Source: Conus ventricosus
Taxonomy: Eukaryota > Mollusca > Gastropoda > Neogastropoda > Conidae
DNA length: 64,000 bases
Direction: 5' to 3'
NCBI GenBank assembly: GCA_018398815.1
Contig: CM031622.1
Location: 25,078,328-25,142,327 of the forward strand
Shown: one piece after another, positions 10,301-21,079 of the stretch
Layout: each line of letters starts with the position of its first letter
Numbering within the stretch: the stretch's first letter is position 1
The notes under the pieces: model-generated
Told to the model about the DNA's origin: nothing
Seen by the model: only the letters and a program-made list of their open reading frames with translations
Database searches by the model: none
Position numbers and translations under genes: made by a program

Positions 10301-13300
10301 CCCATGGGTAGGACGTTCAGACCTAAGATTCCAATGTCCAGGGTTCGATTCCACCCAGGAAAGCCAGGTAGAACTTCCCTTAGGGTTACTCTGTGCAGAC
10401 TGCAGTCCCTTCCTAATCCTTCAGGTGTGGCAACATAGGGATAAAAGATCTTGCATGCACATCAAGTCATGTTCCAATTCCACAGAAGAATAGGCCATCA
10501 TGTGTCGGTTGGATGGGTGACCTGAAAATCAGACACATGCATCCTGGTGTCTCATGATTGGAAATCCTCCCTGAAACATGGAATGTGGCTGCCCTGATGG
10601 TGGAAATAAGAATGGTGGCATCAGTTAAAATGTTGCCGATGGTGAACTTCAGAGTTCTTACAGAGGAATGAAGAAAGTTCCTTTTCTTTTTCTTTTTTTA
10701 CACAGTTGTGGCTTGTACAAGCATTTTCTTTCCCACCCTGGATATGTATCTCTACAATGAGACAGTAGGACTATTCCTCAGTTGTTTGCCATGTTGGTTT
10801 ATGAAAAGTCGTTCTCTCTGGTGTGTGTGTGTGTGTGTTTGTGTATGTGTTGTAAGAGGTGACATGTCAAAGTTCCAAGCACCTTTTCTGTCATACACTT
10901 ATGTGGTGATTTAGAACACATTTTCTTCTTCAGTACATTACAATGTCATGATTGTCATGTGCAGATGTGGTTAATTAGAACACATTTTCTTTCTTCTCAA
11001 GACATTGCAATGTCATGATTGTCATATGCTGATGTGGTTGATTAGAACACATTTTCTTTCTTCAGTACATTACATGTCATGATTGTCATATGCTGATGTC
11101 GTTGATTAGAACACATTTTCTTTCTTTCTTCAAGACATTGCAATGTCATGATTGTCGTATGCAGATGTGGTTAATTACAACACATTTTCTTTCTTCGTAC
11201 ATTACAATGTCATGATTGTCATATGCTGATGTGGTTAATTACAACACATTTTCTTCTTCAAGACATTGCAATGTCATGATTGTTGTATGCAGATGTGGTT
11301 AATTACAACACATTTTCTTTCTTCAGTACATTACAATGTCATGATTGTCATATGCTGATGTGGTTAATTACAACACATTTTCTTTCTTCAAGACATTGCA
11401 TGCCATGATTGTCATATGCTGATGTGGTTAATTTGAACACATTTTCTTCTTCAAGACATTGCAATGCCATGATTGTCATATGCTGATGTGGTTAATTTGA
11501 ACACATTTTCTTTCTTTGATACATCAAATGGCACTATTGTCTAGGCCAGGTTTTCCCAATATGACAGACTTTTGTATTGGAGGCATTATTTGGGGATTCA
11601 GCTCTGTAACTCTACCAAAATACAGTTGTTAAAGCGACAAAGAAAACGCACACTTTCATTGCAGCATTGTCTCATTTTCAGCTACAGGTGTCACACACCA
11701 TGAAATGGGGGAAGGAGAGTGGCATGTGCTTGTGGGGCAGCTAACAGATTTTTGCTGGTTGTAATTGAGATTTCAACACACCAACCAATGCAGAATGTGT
11801 CACACAATCATTGATCGAGGTCAAACCATTTCAATAGTTGAATTTTTCTGTCTAAAGACTGGAAACCGTTACAAGTCAAATTATACCATCCTACTTAACA
11901 AATGCATGTCTGAAAGTGTATAAACACAGATTTCCCGACTAACTCTACAGGTGTTTGTACATATCTCTCAAGTCTGGTTGTGGCTGGTTTGTTGATTGTG
12001 AGTGGAGTGTTGAGTTATAGACCTGCCTTGTGGTCTTGGACCTGATCAGAACTTTATAACATCGCCATCATCATCATCATCATCAATTTTGTCAAAGGAA
12101 AATGCTAAAGCTGAGAAGAATTGTCTCAAACTTCGTGACTTTGTAAGTTCTAGAGTTCAGTTCATGTTCAGATTCAATTCTTTTGCACATCACACAAGTG
12201 GTGAGGTCATGTCACTTTAGGTCTTTGAAGTCAACAAATTTAGGTGAGCTGTCATTGGATGGACTTAAGACCAAATTCATTTCGTGAGGGAACGGTGACT
12301 GACTCCAGGCACATGACCAAGTAGTTATGGTCACCAGCAGAGAGGGAGAGGGGAACTGGTGTCTGTGATTTGCACAGACATGATTTAATACCAGAGATCA
12401 CTCCATGGCATGTGGGGTGACTGATGAAACATGGCTCCAGACCAAACAGGACGGCCCACCCTACACTTCAAAGATGTATCTATGCCAGCATGACCTGAGG
12501 GCAGGCAGCCTCAACCCAGCAGACCTGGAGACAGCAGCATCAGACTGAGTCAGTTGGCAGTCCACCGTCAAGGCTGGCATCAAACAAACAGTGCAGAGAA
12601 GACAGGCCCAGTGGGAAGAACAGAAGCGCTGCAGGTGACAAAGAATTGTGTTGGCACCAACAGACACTCATGACAGAGACTTCACTTGCAGCAACTGCAC
12701 AACAGAGTCTGCTGCTCAAGGTTCAGGCTCTTCAGCCGCAGCAGGTGCTGCAACTCCACAACAGACTAATCCACCGTTGCAACACCATTGTCTCTTGAGA
12801 CAGAAAGATGCCACCTCTACCCAGTATGATCTGGCGGTTAAAATCATACGACAGAGACGTCAAAACTGCGCCGCCATCGATAAACATGACCTGATATTGA
12901 TGGCCCTTGAAGGCTGACAGCCAGGGGACAGGTGTGGATGTAACTGTGTGTAGATTTACTAATAAATTTGTATGGGAGAGTATAAGTGGCACTGGGTAAT
13001 GCCATTGAAAGGACCTGGACGTTAAGAGGTAGCACAAACAAACCAATAACATATTATGTAGGCTTTTCTGCCTTGTGTGTGTGTGTTTTGTTGTTTTTTT
13101 TTTTTTTTTTTTTGCTGTCCCAACCCCTGCGCCACCTCAGAGGCAGTGTACCCACGCCGCTCATTCCGACACCCCGTCCATAGCCACAGCCGGTCGGTCC
13201 CGCCGCAGCCCCTGCACCAGCAATCCACAGGGAGCAGTCAATGTCAAGTCGTTAAGAGGCAACCCACCGGAGGAGACACTGCACTGCTGCCGAGTCACTT

Positions 13301-15500
13301 CGGTGGTGTTCAGTGGCGCCTGTTCTGATCTAACATACGCAGGACACCACCTACTAAGCCCCTACTGACGACAATAATTGCTTAGTCGCGGAGCCGGCGT
13401 GAGTGAGCTCTCCCTCCGGAGGGTGCCACCACGTCCGTCCACTGACAGACCCCATGGACTCGCCGATACCGGTGACCCGACGGAACCAAACCAAAGCCAC
13501 AGACGTGGAGAGGACATCGAAATTGAGGTCACCATGAGAGCAGGGCATGAAGGGCCACAGAATTTGAGACATTTTTTTAATGCTGATCACTGAGAATGAG
13601 GATGATTAAGATGATGCTACGGATTTCCATTTCGGTCTGAGACTACATGACAGGGCTGTACTCTACGCTTCCTTTCATAATATATCCCGGCGTCAACCAG
13701 GCCCGAGAGATACAGGCACCTGCAGTGTTGGTCAGGAAATTTGAGCAACACTCTCAGAAACGCATCCATTAAGTGGATGAAACTCAACTGTGTGGTCCCA
13801 GTCTTCCCAACTGAGTCCGCAGCAAACTCAACTCTGGGTAGGAGCCGGTCGGTGCAGAAAAACCCACATGACTTCTGATGGGATTCGAACCCACGACCTC
13901 CCAGCCGGGAGTCCGCGACGCTAACCACTTCGCCATGGCGGCTGGTCTGCCTTGTGTTTTTGGGGTATGCAGATGTAAACTGTGTTTTCACTCATTTACT
14001 TTGATTTGAATTAAAAGAGGTTTTGATATGTTTAGTACAGGTGTAGCACTTAAAGTGATCAGTGACTTGAACAGCTTTGATCTGCTTTTCTTTATTTCAT
14101 ATGTAACTATGGTCATTTGTATAAAAAATTTTCTTTAGTTTCATAGTAAAGGAAATAACAATTTTGGCTTTCAGTATTTGTTTTCTTTTTCTGTTTTAAC
14201 CAATAATTAAACATGCAGCTAGTGGAAGTAAACCTGCATAAAAATGCTGACAACCTTTTTGATTTTTTTTTTTCATCCTTGTAAAGGAAATGCCAATTTT
14301 GACATTCAGTATTTGTTCAGATTTTTTTTTAAACTAGTAATTATAAATGAAGCATAAGGAAGTAAACGGGTATAAAAATGCTGATGACTTTCTTCATTTT
14401 TTTTCTTGTTTTCAGCTTTGTTCCTGTTCATATCGGCGATCATGTTTGGGGTCCACGTGGACACCGACAGGTACTGGTTGCCACAGCCAGATTCTACCTA
14501 CCTGTCCTGGGCCTTCGGCTTCTGCATCCTGGCAGCCATCCTCAGCCTGCTGGCCGCCATGTGCCAGATGACAGACTTTGTTCTGCTGCGGATGGAGAGC
14601 GAGCCGTATGACCGACATGTGGAAACCGCATCACGCCGCAGTGCCAGGTACTCCGCACCTCCCCCCCAATATGACCTGGCGGTAAAATCATACGACAGAG
14701 ACGTCAAAACTGTGCCGCCGTCCCATCAGAATGACGGGTATTCACCTCCGCAGCCTGACTCTTGGCATGATGGGAAAAAATCGTACAACAAGAATTCTGG
14801 TGCTGCACCGCCTCCTCGTCAGAGTGGTCGATACTCAGACTCTGAGGATGATGTGAAAAAGCCACATGATGGTGGGCCTAATAGTGGACAGCCTGCTCGT
14901 CAAAAAGGACGTAATTCCAAACCTCAGTATGATGATGAACCTAAATCACTCGACAGGAACCCCAGCTTTGGACGTCATTCTCATGAAAGTGGACTTTCCT
15001 CAGAGTCAGAGGCTTCAGACGATAAGCCATACGAGAATGAGACCAAGTCATACGATAGACGTTCCAAGTCGGGCACAGAACGCCCATCTCGGCTCAGCAC
15101 ACGTCACTCAGAGCCTCCACCTGAGTATGACGATGACCTGAGACCCAGTGACAGACCCAGGGAACGATCTGCTAGGCGCAGTGCCCAGCGCTCCGAACCC
15201 CGTTATGATGATGACACAAGGCCAAGTGACAGACATTCCAACGCTTCGCACCATTCTCGTCAAAATCCTCGGTATTCTGAGTCTCATTCTCGTGATTATG
15301 AGGCAAGGTCCCACAGTAGGCACAGGGATGCTTCACCCTCATCTTCACGACGGAACACACGTCATTCCGAGTCTCAGCCTCGAACTGATGAGTCAAAGTT
15401 GTATAACAGACGCTCCAGTAGAGGGCGTAGTCCCTCTCGACAAAATTCTCGTCATTCAGAATCCCAGTTGCAGCATGAAAGATCAAGGCAGCGTTACTGA
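4233..15500 (+). CDS. Claudin-like four-pass membrane protein A with long Arg/Ser/Asp-rich tail (three exons)
   Basis: The coding exons are 4233-4499, 9217-9369 and 14416-15500, giving about 501 residues. Seen: TM1 at about residues 8-27; a first extracellular loop with W32, GLW at 48-50, C53 and C72, the claudin/PMP22 signature; TM2 in exon 2; TM3 (ALFLFISAIMFG) and TM4 (LSWAFGFCILAAILSLL) at the start of exon 3. A roughly 320-residue cytoplasmic tail follows, rich in S, R, D, H and Y with repeated YDDD..RPSDR and RHSEP motifs, ending RQRY. The superfamily forms cell-cell junctions; invertebrate members include septate-junction proteins such as insect pasiflora, and the closer relation to those is inference. 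The start ATG (GTCAAAATGG) is chosen by homology with gene B; upstream in-frame codons are not ATG. The exon 1/2 join is out of frame by one base: CAA-gtaagt probably lost a G. Confidence 0.82.
4660..4966. repeat. Imperfect (CA)n tract in gene A intron 1
   Basis: About 300 bp of CA broken by GC, GT and CCC interruptions. The translated Cys/Val or His/Thr frames on either strand are not genes. Confidence 0.95.
5055..5405. repeat. 45-bp minisatellite, about 7.5 copies
   Basis: The unit contains CACGATGGCAATGCTTACAC then AGTGCTTTTCAGATCATAAA. Copies are 45-48 bp apart. Since 45 is divisible by three, an apparent repeat protein is translated, but it has no start context and is not credited. Confidence 0.93.
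5455..5770. repeat. 36-bp minisatellite, block 1 (about 9 copies)
   Basis: The unit carries GGTTAACRGTCACTGGGTAG and ATTGCAGCTGCAAGG, so every copy bears two palindromes, GTTAAC and GCAGCTGC (an E-box CAGCTG). The same unit resumes at 5985. Confidence 0.94.
5771..5984 (+). mobile_element. 214-bp insertion splitting the 36-bp minisatellite, with Penelope-tail-like motif
   Basis: Unique sequence interrupts the array with (A)GTCACTGGGTA on both sides. That could be a target duplication, but it is ambiguous inside a tandem repeat. At 5846-5868 it has CTGAGGA, a GGCA/TGCC hairpin, then GAAA, as at the ends of Penelope-like elements and in hammerhead cores. AATAAA follows at about 5895. Confidence 0.4.
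5985..6797. repeat. 36-bp minisatellite, block 2 (about 22 copies)
   Basis: Same unit as block 1, with one-base indels in G-runs. It ends at GTCACTGGGAGATTATTGAG. Confidence 0.94.
6798..7285. other. Gene A intron 1, purine-rich unassigned sequence
   Basis: G/A-rich DNA with no conserved frame, repeat unit or RNA motif that I can recognise. A short CA run lies at about 7324-7350. Confidence 0.5.
7545..7662 (-). mobile_element. Penelope-like element tail fragment (tentative)
   Basis: On the minus strand CTGAAGA (7634-7628) is followed by a GACCT/AGGTC hairpin and GAAA (ending 7610). This lies in a segment matched in inverted orientation by 8515-8660. The motif resembles the ends of Penelope-like retroelements. 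No reverse-transcriptase domain remains. Confidence 0.38.
7865..8352. repeat. 76-bp minisatellite, about 6 copies
   Basis: The unit includes GGCTCCATTGAGGACTGGAT and GGCAGCAAGACTGGCTATGT, spaced 76-77 bp. It lies between the inverted pair at 7545-7662 and 8515-8660. Repeated minus-strand frames are not genes. Confidence 0.93.
8515..8660 (+). mobile_element. Penelope-like element tail fragment, inverted partner (tentative)
   Basis: It shares TCTTGCCTG, ACCTAAGAGGTCGAAA and flanking GT-rich sequence with the minus strand of 7545-7662. Here the core reads CTGTAGA rather than CTGAAGA. Confidence 0.35.
8661..9216. other. End of gene A intron 1
   Basis: No repeat or gene recognised. The intron ends at TTTTGCATTCCAG with an adequate pyrimidine tract before exon 2. 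Confidence 0.5.
9217..9369 (+). CDS. Gene A exon 2 (TM2)
   Basis: 153 bp, exactly the length of gene B exon 2. After two bases completing the split codon it reads WFQAMQVMVTLATIQIVACV, then NIIYFIRCCPGRWERY, then VFISAVMAFIA. It ends GCAG|gtagaa in phase 1. The last 40 bases are the founder sequence of the minisatellite that follows. Confidence 0.85.
9330..10143. repeat. 59-60-bp minisatellite derived from the exon 2 / intron 2 boundary (13 copies)
   Basis: GTAGAATTTTGTAGTATTGC recurs at 9370, 9429, 9488, 9547, 9606, 9666, 9724, 9783, 9842, 9901, 9962, 10021 and 10081. Each unit also has a copy of the exon end GTCTTCATCTCTGCTGTCAT and usually a juxtaposed acceptor/donor CTTCATTTCAG|GTAGAA. 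Confidence 0.95.
10285..10565 (+). mobile_element. tRNA-derived SINE (tentative) in gene A intron 2
   Basis: An A-box-like TTAGCCCCATGGGTAGGACG and a B box GGGTTCGATTCC are separated by about 36 bp, followed by about 200 bp of unrelated body. No clear tail or target duplication was found. Confidence 0.5.
10566..10904. other. Gene A intron 2, unassigned
   Basis: Ordinary intronic sequence with a short (TG)n run at about 10822-10850. Nothing else recognised. Confidence 0.5.
10905..11515. repeat. About 65-bp minisatellite, about 10 copies
   Basis: The unit contains AACACATTTTCTTTCTTCA, GACATTGCAATGTCATGATT and GTCATATGCTGATGTGGTTA. It recurs about every 62-70 bp in intron 2 of gene A. Confidence 0.93.
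11516..12439. other. Gene A intron 2, unassigned
   Basis: No gene, tandem repeat or SINE signature that I can support. A short (ATC)n run lies at about 12063-12085. Confidence 0.45.
12440..12710 (+). pseudogene. LINE reverse-transcriptase C-terminal relic
   Basis: In frame it reads RPPYTSKMYLCQHDLRAGSL, then NPADLETAASD, a stop, then VKAGIKQTVQRRQAQWEEQK and finally RDFTCSNC. This is the order seen at the C-termini of many invertebrate LINE polyproteins, which end in a Cys/His knuckle. Internal stops and loss of everything upstream mark it as a 5'-truncated dead copy. Confidence 0.6.
12811..12889 (+). pseudogene. Partial duplicate of gene A exon 3
   Basis: About 78 bp including CATACGACAGAGACGTCAAA matches gene A exon 3 at about 14665-14743 with few changes. 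An extra T after GGCGG shifts the frame. It has no splice sites of its own and lies in intron 2, 1.8 kb before its source. Confidence 0.75.
13067..13957 (-). mobile_element. Full-length 867-bp composite tRNA-derived retroposon, with target duplications
   Basis: The body is 13079-13945. TCTGCCTTGTGT flanks it on both sides (13067-13078 and 13946-13957), a perfect 12-bp target duplication. Read on the minus strand it starts with a tRNA-like head (A box about 13930, B box GGTTCGAATCCC about 13890). It continues through a roughly 340-bp SINE body to a short A-rich linker (about 13570), then a second roughly 430-bp domain, and ends in a long poly(A) (T-run 13094-13115). A second full copy is at 58924-59795. 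Confidence 0.85.
13958..14415. other. End of gene A intron 2
   Basis: AT-rich. Two related stretches of about 100 bp (about 14150-14260 and 14283-14400, sharing CAGTATTTGTT and TATAAAAATGCTGA) suggest a local duplication. The intron ends TTTTCTTGTTTTCAG, a strong acceptor. Confidence 0.5.
14416..15500 (+). CDS. Gene A exon 3 (TM3, TM4 and long tail)
   Basis: Opens in phase 1 with a codon completing Ala, then LFLFISAIMFGVHVDTDRYW, PQPDSTYLSWAFGFCILA and MCQMTDFVLL, closely matching gene B exon 3. The tail carries repeated SEPxxYDDDxRPSDR-like units and SR-rich stretches. TGA is at 15498-15500. No exact AATAAA is seen in the next 600 bp. Confidence 0.88.
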
Positions 15501-16170
15501 TTGGATGATTGACTGATTTATTTGGGTTGAAAAGGGCATTGGCTGAAGTGAGAGGATTGTAACTCAACTGATGAAGTCTGAATATATTGAAAGAGAGAGA
15601 GGCTATGTGTTAATAGAATTTCTTGTGATTTGTTTCAAACTTTATGCATCATATGTATATACATGTACAGTTCATGCTGATTTTAATGCGCTAATGAATT
15701 ATGAATGCATGAATCTTATGAAATAAGAAGGTAGAAACTCATCTGCCAATAATTATGTCTGATAATAATATTGAAAATGGATGTGGCAGTTTAGCACAGG
15801 CATATTTTGCAGCAGTGTTAATGCTCTTTATTGTGATGTTGTGATTAATCATAATTGTAAGGTGCATTTTTATCTCCCCTCCTCTCCACCCCCATCCTTT
15901 GTTGTTGTTGTTGTTGTTGTCCCAGTTCATGTGTTCAGGGGAATAACTACAAAAATTACTCTTTCTTTCAGGTGTAGGATGTCAAAGAGTCATGATCTTA
16001 GTCGCTTTCTTTCTGTATATTATCATCATCAGCAATGTTTATCTCCATTTGGAGGGGAGGAGGGGGGGGGGAGGGAGTGGGGAGGCTGTGTAAAAAGGGT
16101 GTCTAAAAATATAAAATCTGAATTCCTTAAAAACACATTGTGTACCATGTCATTCACCGCAAAAAAGACA
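15501..16170. other. Gene A 3' flank / probable 3' UTR
   Basis: AT-rich sequence with a (GTT)n run at 15901-15920 and a G-run at about 16060-16072. Only variant poly(A) signals (for example AATAAG near 15722) are seen. Confidence 0.5.
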
Positions 16171-16171
16171 A

Positions 16172-16287
<116 letters not shown>

Positions 16288-16289
16288 TG

Positions 16290-19200
16290 ACTTCCATAAA
16301 AAACGCGAAAAATTGAAAGGCTATTTTTCGGGTGAAAAGGGGTGAATATACAATATTGAACCATTGTGGCAAGTTGTTTGGGTCCAAGACTCCGGGGTAA
16401 AAAAATTTTGTGTGACAACACCAACCCCGGGCTTTGGAGAGTCAACAAAAATGGCAAAGGTTGCTGCAGTGGGGCAGTGCACATATGCAGAGCAAAGTTA
16501 ACCACTACAAGTACACAGGCTGCACCCCTTTAAAAACCCGCGCTAAAAGGGTCGGGAACGACTTGCCTCGACGACGAGAGCCAAGACACGAGCAAGAACG
16601 CAACGTGCCCTGGCCCCGGGTGGAGGGGGGGGATGCCAGGCAGGTGCCAAATTTTTAAACGCCCCAACTAACCACTATCGTCTGCAGACCCATGGGGACA
16701 GGGCCCTGATGATGCCCGGCCGGGCCCGCCCCGGGGTACCACACCAAGAAGGGCGCCATCTTGTTCAAAATCTGCAGGACGGCGGCAAACACGCTAAACT
16801 GCTCGACAGTGCCGGGGAATCTAGCAATGAATCACCCCAAACACTGGCGGCGGGTCTTCGGGGAAACGGGGGCTGTAGGCGCCCTGCAGGGGTGGGTACG
16901 GACACAAGACCCCGGCAGGACAGGCTGCAGGGGGCACAACCCCAATAAGGGGCAGGCAGCAGTGGGGACGCATCTTTCTCAATAGACCCTTTTTCGGGGG
17001 TGGAAAAAGGGAAAACAGACAAAAAAGAGGAAATCTAGGGGGGGTCCGGGGCGCCCCCCCCAAAATTTTTTTTTCAAAAGAGCATATCTTTTGCAATCGG
17101 GTGTATTTTGGGAAAAAATGAAACATTCAAGAGCATAAAATATGTTTTTTTTGGGCCCGGGTTTTCTAAAATCAATGCAAACATTAAAAAAATACTCATC
17201 ACTTCAAAAAAAAGAACATTGAAAGGAGCTGCTTTTCTTTTAGGGATGAGTCCTTTCCTGAGCGGGATGGTGCTGCCCTCTGTGTTTTACCTCCGGATGA
17301 GTCCTTCCTGAGCGGACTGTGGTGCTGCCCTCTTTATTACACCCGGATGAGCCCTTTTCCCTGACTGGACTGTGGTGCTGCCCTCTGTGGTGGTTTGCAA
17401 AAGTGCCTTGTGGTGCTTGGAATTAAAAACCAGGTCTCGGGGTGATTTGTTGTTTGGGTGCTCTCCAAATCTGTTGCGTGAAAAGTTTTTGGGTGTAGCT
17501 TGGGGATCTTTTTGCTTCTGCGGATCCTTCGTTGCCTTTCTTTTGGAACCTGATTTGGACCCTAGCTGTGATTGGTGCCCTTATTTTTTTTTTAGTCCCT
17601 TTCCTTTCTTTTTTCTTTCCCAAAGCACTGGACATTTTGGCAGTCTTTTCTTATCAACAGCTTTTTAGAGGATTTTTTTCCCCCAAAAAACCTAAACCAG
17701 TAATTTTTCCCTTGCAGAAAAAAGATTATTTCACAGTCTGGTGGCAAAAATGTTTCAATGTCAAAACCTGGTTGCCTTTGTCTATGATAAGAATCAGACG
17801 AACGACGCTAAACCCAACGGTCCAAAAGATAAGAGCAGCTTTAAATACCTGTCACAAAGGATACCCCTCCTTTTAAAACAGGCCCCTGAGTCAACCCTGG
17901 TCCCTCTTTACCTCTGGAAGATTTCGATCAGAATAAAAATTTCCTCCTCTCTCTGTAAAACGTTCTTGAGTTTTGTTGTCAGAGCTACTACATTACCAAT
18001 GTAGTTGCTCGGTTTACGAGTTTTGATTTTGGGTTTTGGGGGGTTTCGTCAGGTAGCAAGGCTTGAGTATCACTGGAAGATTTTTTCATTCTCCGTGCCC
18101 CGTCAAAATTCCTTTAATAATGGTCCAGAAAACTAAACATCGCACGATTTGCCGGGGGCATCTTTTGTAGAAGCTATCCCCACAAGAGTATAACCCTTTC
18201 CTACCTTTTCAGAAACTCTTTTACCATTTTTTTTTTTCTTGGGGCAGTGATGTCTTCCACTCTGGCCCCGACAAAGAGTTAAAAGCAGGAAGCGGTTGCT
18301 TTTGCTCCACATCAAGTTCTTTGTTCCCTTTGGGTCCCCCTTCCAGACACCGGCTTAATGAAAACCCTAAAAATTCTTGTCAGTTCCCTTTTTTTGGGAT
18401 GGGATGCTGCGGGATTTTGTTGGAAAAACAGCACGTCTGGTAAGGGTAGGGAACATGGCAGAGAGGTTTAAATCTCTAGTCTTGTCTCTTGGATGAAAAA
18501 TTTTTTCAACAGCTTATTTCCTACCTTCCCTTTTTTTGTCTGATGAAAAAAATTTTACTTTTCTGCCGTTCTTCGGTGGTTAGAAATGGCGGTTCTTGCA
18601 TTTCTTCAAATTTCTTTTTTTCAAGATGTCTGTAAATACCCTTTTCAGATTCTGCTGACTCCTTCAAAAAAGGAAATAATACAAGTGAGTCCCCTCAAAA
18701 AGACGAAGATATCCTGTCCTACAAGAAGACAGCCACCCATGTTTAACAAAATGCTTGGGTTTTTGGGCTTGTACCTAAAGGATACAGATTTTTCAGCAAA
18801 TCCTCTGGAAGTAGACCCCTCAAAATCTGTTGAGTCATTCTAGCTGTTCAAAATGCCTTTCAAATGCGGCACAGAAGTTTTGGGAGCATTATGTGCATGA
18901 TGGCATGTGCGCCCACATCAAGGAGATGGGGGGCTTTTTCCCTTTTCCCTTTTTAAAATTTTTAAGGCCACTTTTTTATCCTCTCATTACTCTGGGATTT
19001 AAAAAAGGGGCCCAAAAAAAAATCCAAAAACCTTCAATCTTTCAACAATTTCATTTTCAAACAACCAAAAAAATAACACAACTTTAAAAATACACCCCAA
19101 ACCCCCCCCATTTCTTTCTTTGCGTTTTGCCATCTAAAATTTAATCCAAATTTCACCCAAAATCTCCTTTTAATCTTTAAACCTGAGAAACCTTTTTATT

Positions 19201-20349
19201 TGTAGGGAAATGACCGTCTGGTTTTCTCTAAACATAAAGGCCCCCTTTCAAAGCCTGGACAAAACAATATTTGGGTGCCTAGAAAAGCGATGTTCCTGAA
19301 AAATCCCAACCCGTGCCTCACTGTTTCGCAGCGATCATTTAAAGGAGTGAGGGTATGTTTCATCCCTTTCAGTGGTGCTGATTGTTGGAAGTGGGTTTGC
19401 CCCATAGACTTCTTGGCCACCACAGGGTTACCTGAGAGCTTAAAAAAAAATTTTTTTAAAAAAAAAATGCATGTGTGCACAATTTTTGTGTGATTTCTGT
19501 GTGTGGGGGTGTGTGGTGTGTGTGTGTGGTTTGGGGGTGTGTGTTTGTATGTGTTTTGTGTGTGTGTGTGAATCGTGTGTGCAATAAAAATTTTGTGCTG
19601 ATATTCTGTGTGTGGGTGTGTGGTGTGTGTTTGTGTGTGTGTGTGTGTGTGTACGTGTGTGTGGTGTGTGTGTGTGTGTGTGTGTGGTGTGTGTGTGTGC
19701 ATGTGTGAATGCGTGTGTGCATTATACAAATTTTTTGTGTGATATTTTCTGTGTGTGGTGGTGTTGTGTGGTTGGTGGTGTTGTGTTGTGTTGTGGTTTT
19801 GGGATGTTGAAAAGCGTGTGTGCTTATACAATTTTTTTGTATTATATTTTGTGTGTGTGTGTGTGTGGAGAGAAGAGAGTGAGAGTCGACAGAGAGAGTC
19901 AGACAGGAGGAGAGAGAGGGAGAAGAGAGGGGGGAAAAGAGTAGGGGGAGAGGAGGGGGGGAGGGGGGAGGGGGGAGAGGGGGGAGAGAGCAGAGGGGGG
20001 GAGAGAGGGGGGGAGAGAGGAGGAGAGAAGGGGCAGGAGAGAGAGAGAGTAGAGCGTGCTTACCTCAAGTGTGGTGTTTTCCCCGGGGAAATTTGCACGT
20101 CTTTGTGCTTGGCACATTTCACGTGGCTTTCAGTGCAACAAGCCACGACTGGGGTAGTTGCTTTTTTTCACACAGAGAACAAAAAACGAGTCAGGGGCCA
20201 AATTTTTTCATGAAAGACACAGCCTTTGTTTTGCTGTCTTCTCCATCCACTCCCCTCCATGGATTTTTTTGTTGTTTCGTCAAATTTTGAAACCTCGCTT
20301 TTCGATGTCTCTGTACGCCATTTTGAAGATCCCCAGTTTTTTAGCGCCG
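16290..20349. other. Homopolymer-rich, frame-broken region; no gene supported
   Basis: Runs such as CCCCCC, GGGGG, TTTTTTT and AAAAAA are very frequent, and no frame is coherent beyond about 100 codons. It includes a roughly 58-bp imperfect repeat (17243-17395, GGATGAGTCCTT..., 2.7 copies), an imperfect TG tract (19494-19865) and a GA/G-rich tract (19868-20055). The rest resembles low-accuracy consensus of ordinary repeat-rich DNA. Confidence 0.6.
19494..20055. repeat. Imperfect (TG)n tract followed by (GA)n/G-rich tract
   Basis: TG repeats with AATTTTTTGTGTGATATTTT interruptions recurring about every 120 bp, then a purine-only tract of about 190 bp. Confidence 0.85.
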
Positions 20350-21079
20350 GGTTAGGCCTATGTATCCTGCTAGGGAAAGGGCCTCTGTTTCGAAACGACC
20401 GTATCCGAAAAGAGGTAGGCCCTTCTCCGCGAAATTTTATTTTCCCAGGGAAAAAAACATTTCAATGAGGAAATCTTTTGCTTCTTTTCCGGGAAAAACC
20501 CCGGACCGGGGAGTTCCCCCCCCTGGTTTTTGTATTGACTGGCTGACGGGCGTGCCCCGAATTGGCGCCCCCCTGGTGAACGCTTGCGACTCCCCTTTGG
20601 TAGAGCGGAACCCCCGGGGGGGCCCCAACGTTATGATATGGGGTGAATTTGGGATTAACCCCCCCATGGACCCGTCATCTTTCAGAACATTGCCCGGTCG
20701 CGGACAGGGTGTTTAATGCAAGCGCTCATCAACCAGGGGCTCAGACCCCCCTGTCGTTCCTTTTTTTTCGAACCCAAATGGGAAATTCAACAGGACAATG
20801 CAAGAACACCACCCCCAGGGCCACCCCGCAATTTTTTCAGCATAACAACGCAATGTCCCCCCTGGCCAGCCCTCAGTCCCCATTTAAACCCAATAAACAT
20901 TTTTGGGTGAATTTGGGAGCGGTTGGGCCTCCTGCTCCACGACCCGCAACATGGCTCAACTTCACCCGGCCATCGTCCTGTGTGGGGTGGTTTGCCAAGG
21001 GGGGCTCAACCACCTGGTCCACTCAATGAGCCGCAGGTGCAAGAGTTTCAACGCAAATGGTGGCTACACACGGTATTAA
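20350..21079 (+). pseudogene. Tc1/mariner transposase relic (C-terminal two-thirds)
   Basis: Spread over three frames are segments in Tc1 order: FCIDWLTG (about 20530), a GG.NVMIWGEFG block (about 20620), QDNAR with the second catalytic Asp (about 20790), PWPALSPHLNPI (about 20865) with the region of the third acidic residue after it, then MSRRC and NANGG at the C-terminus, stopping at TAA 21077-21079. Every frame change lies in a C, G or A run. Much of the damage may therefore be sequence error, but as given it cannot encode an enzyme. Inverted repeats were not located. Confidence 0.8.

Noticed and set aside
17243..17395. Hammerhead-like GGATGAGTCC repeats
   Set aside because: It lacks the CTGANGA and GAAA pair in correct spacing; treated as a plain imperfect tandem repeat.
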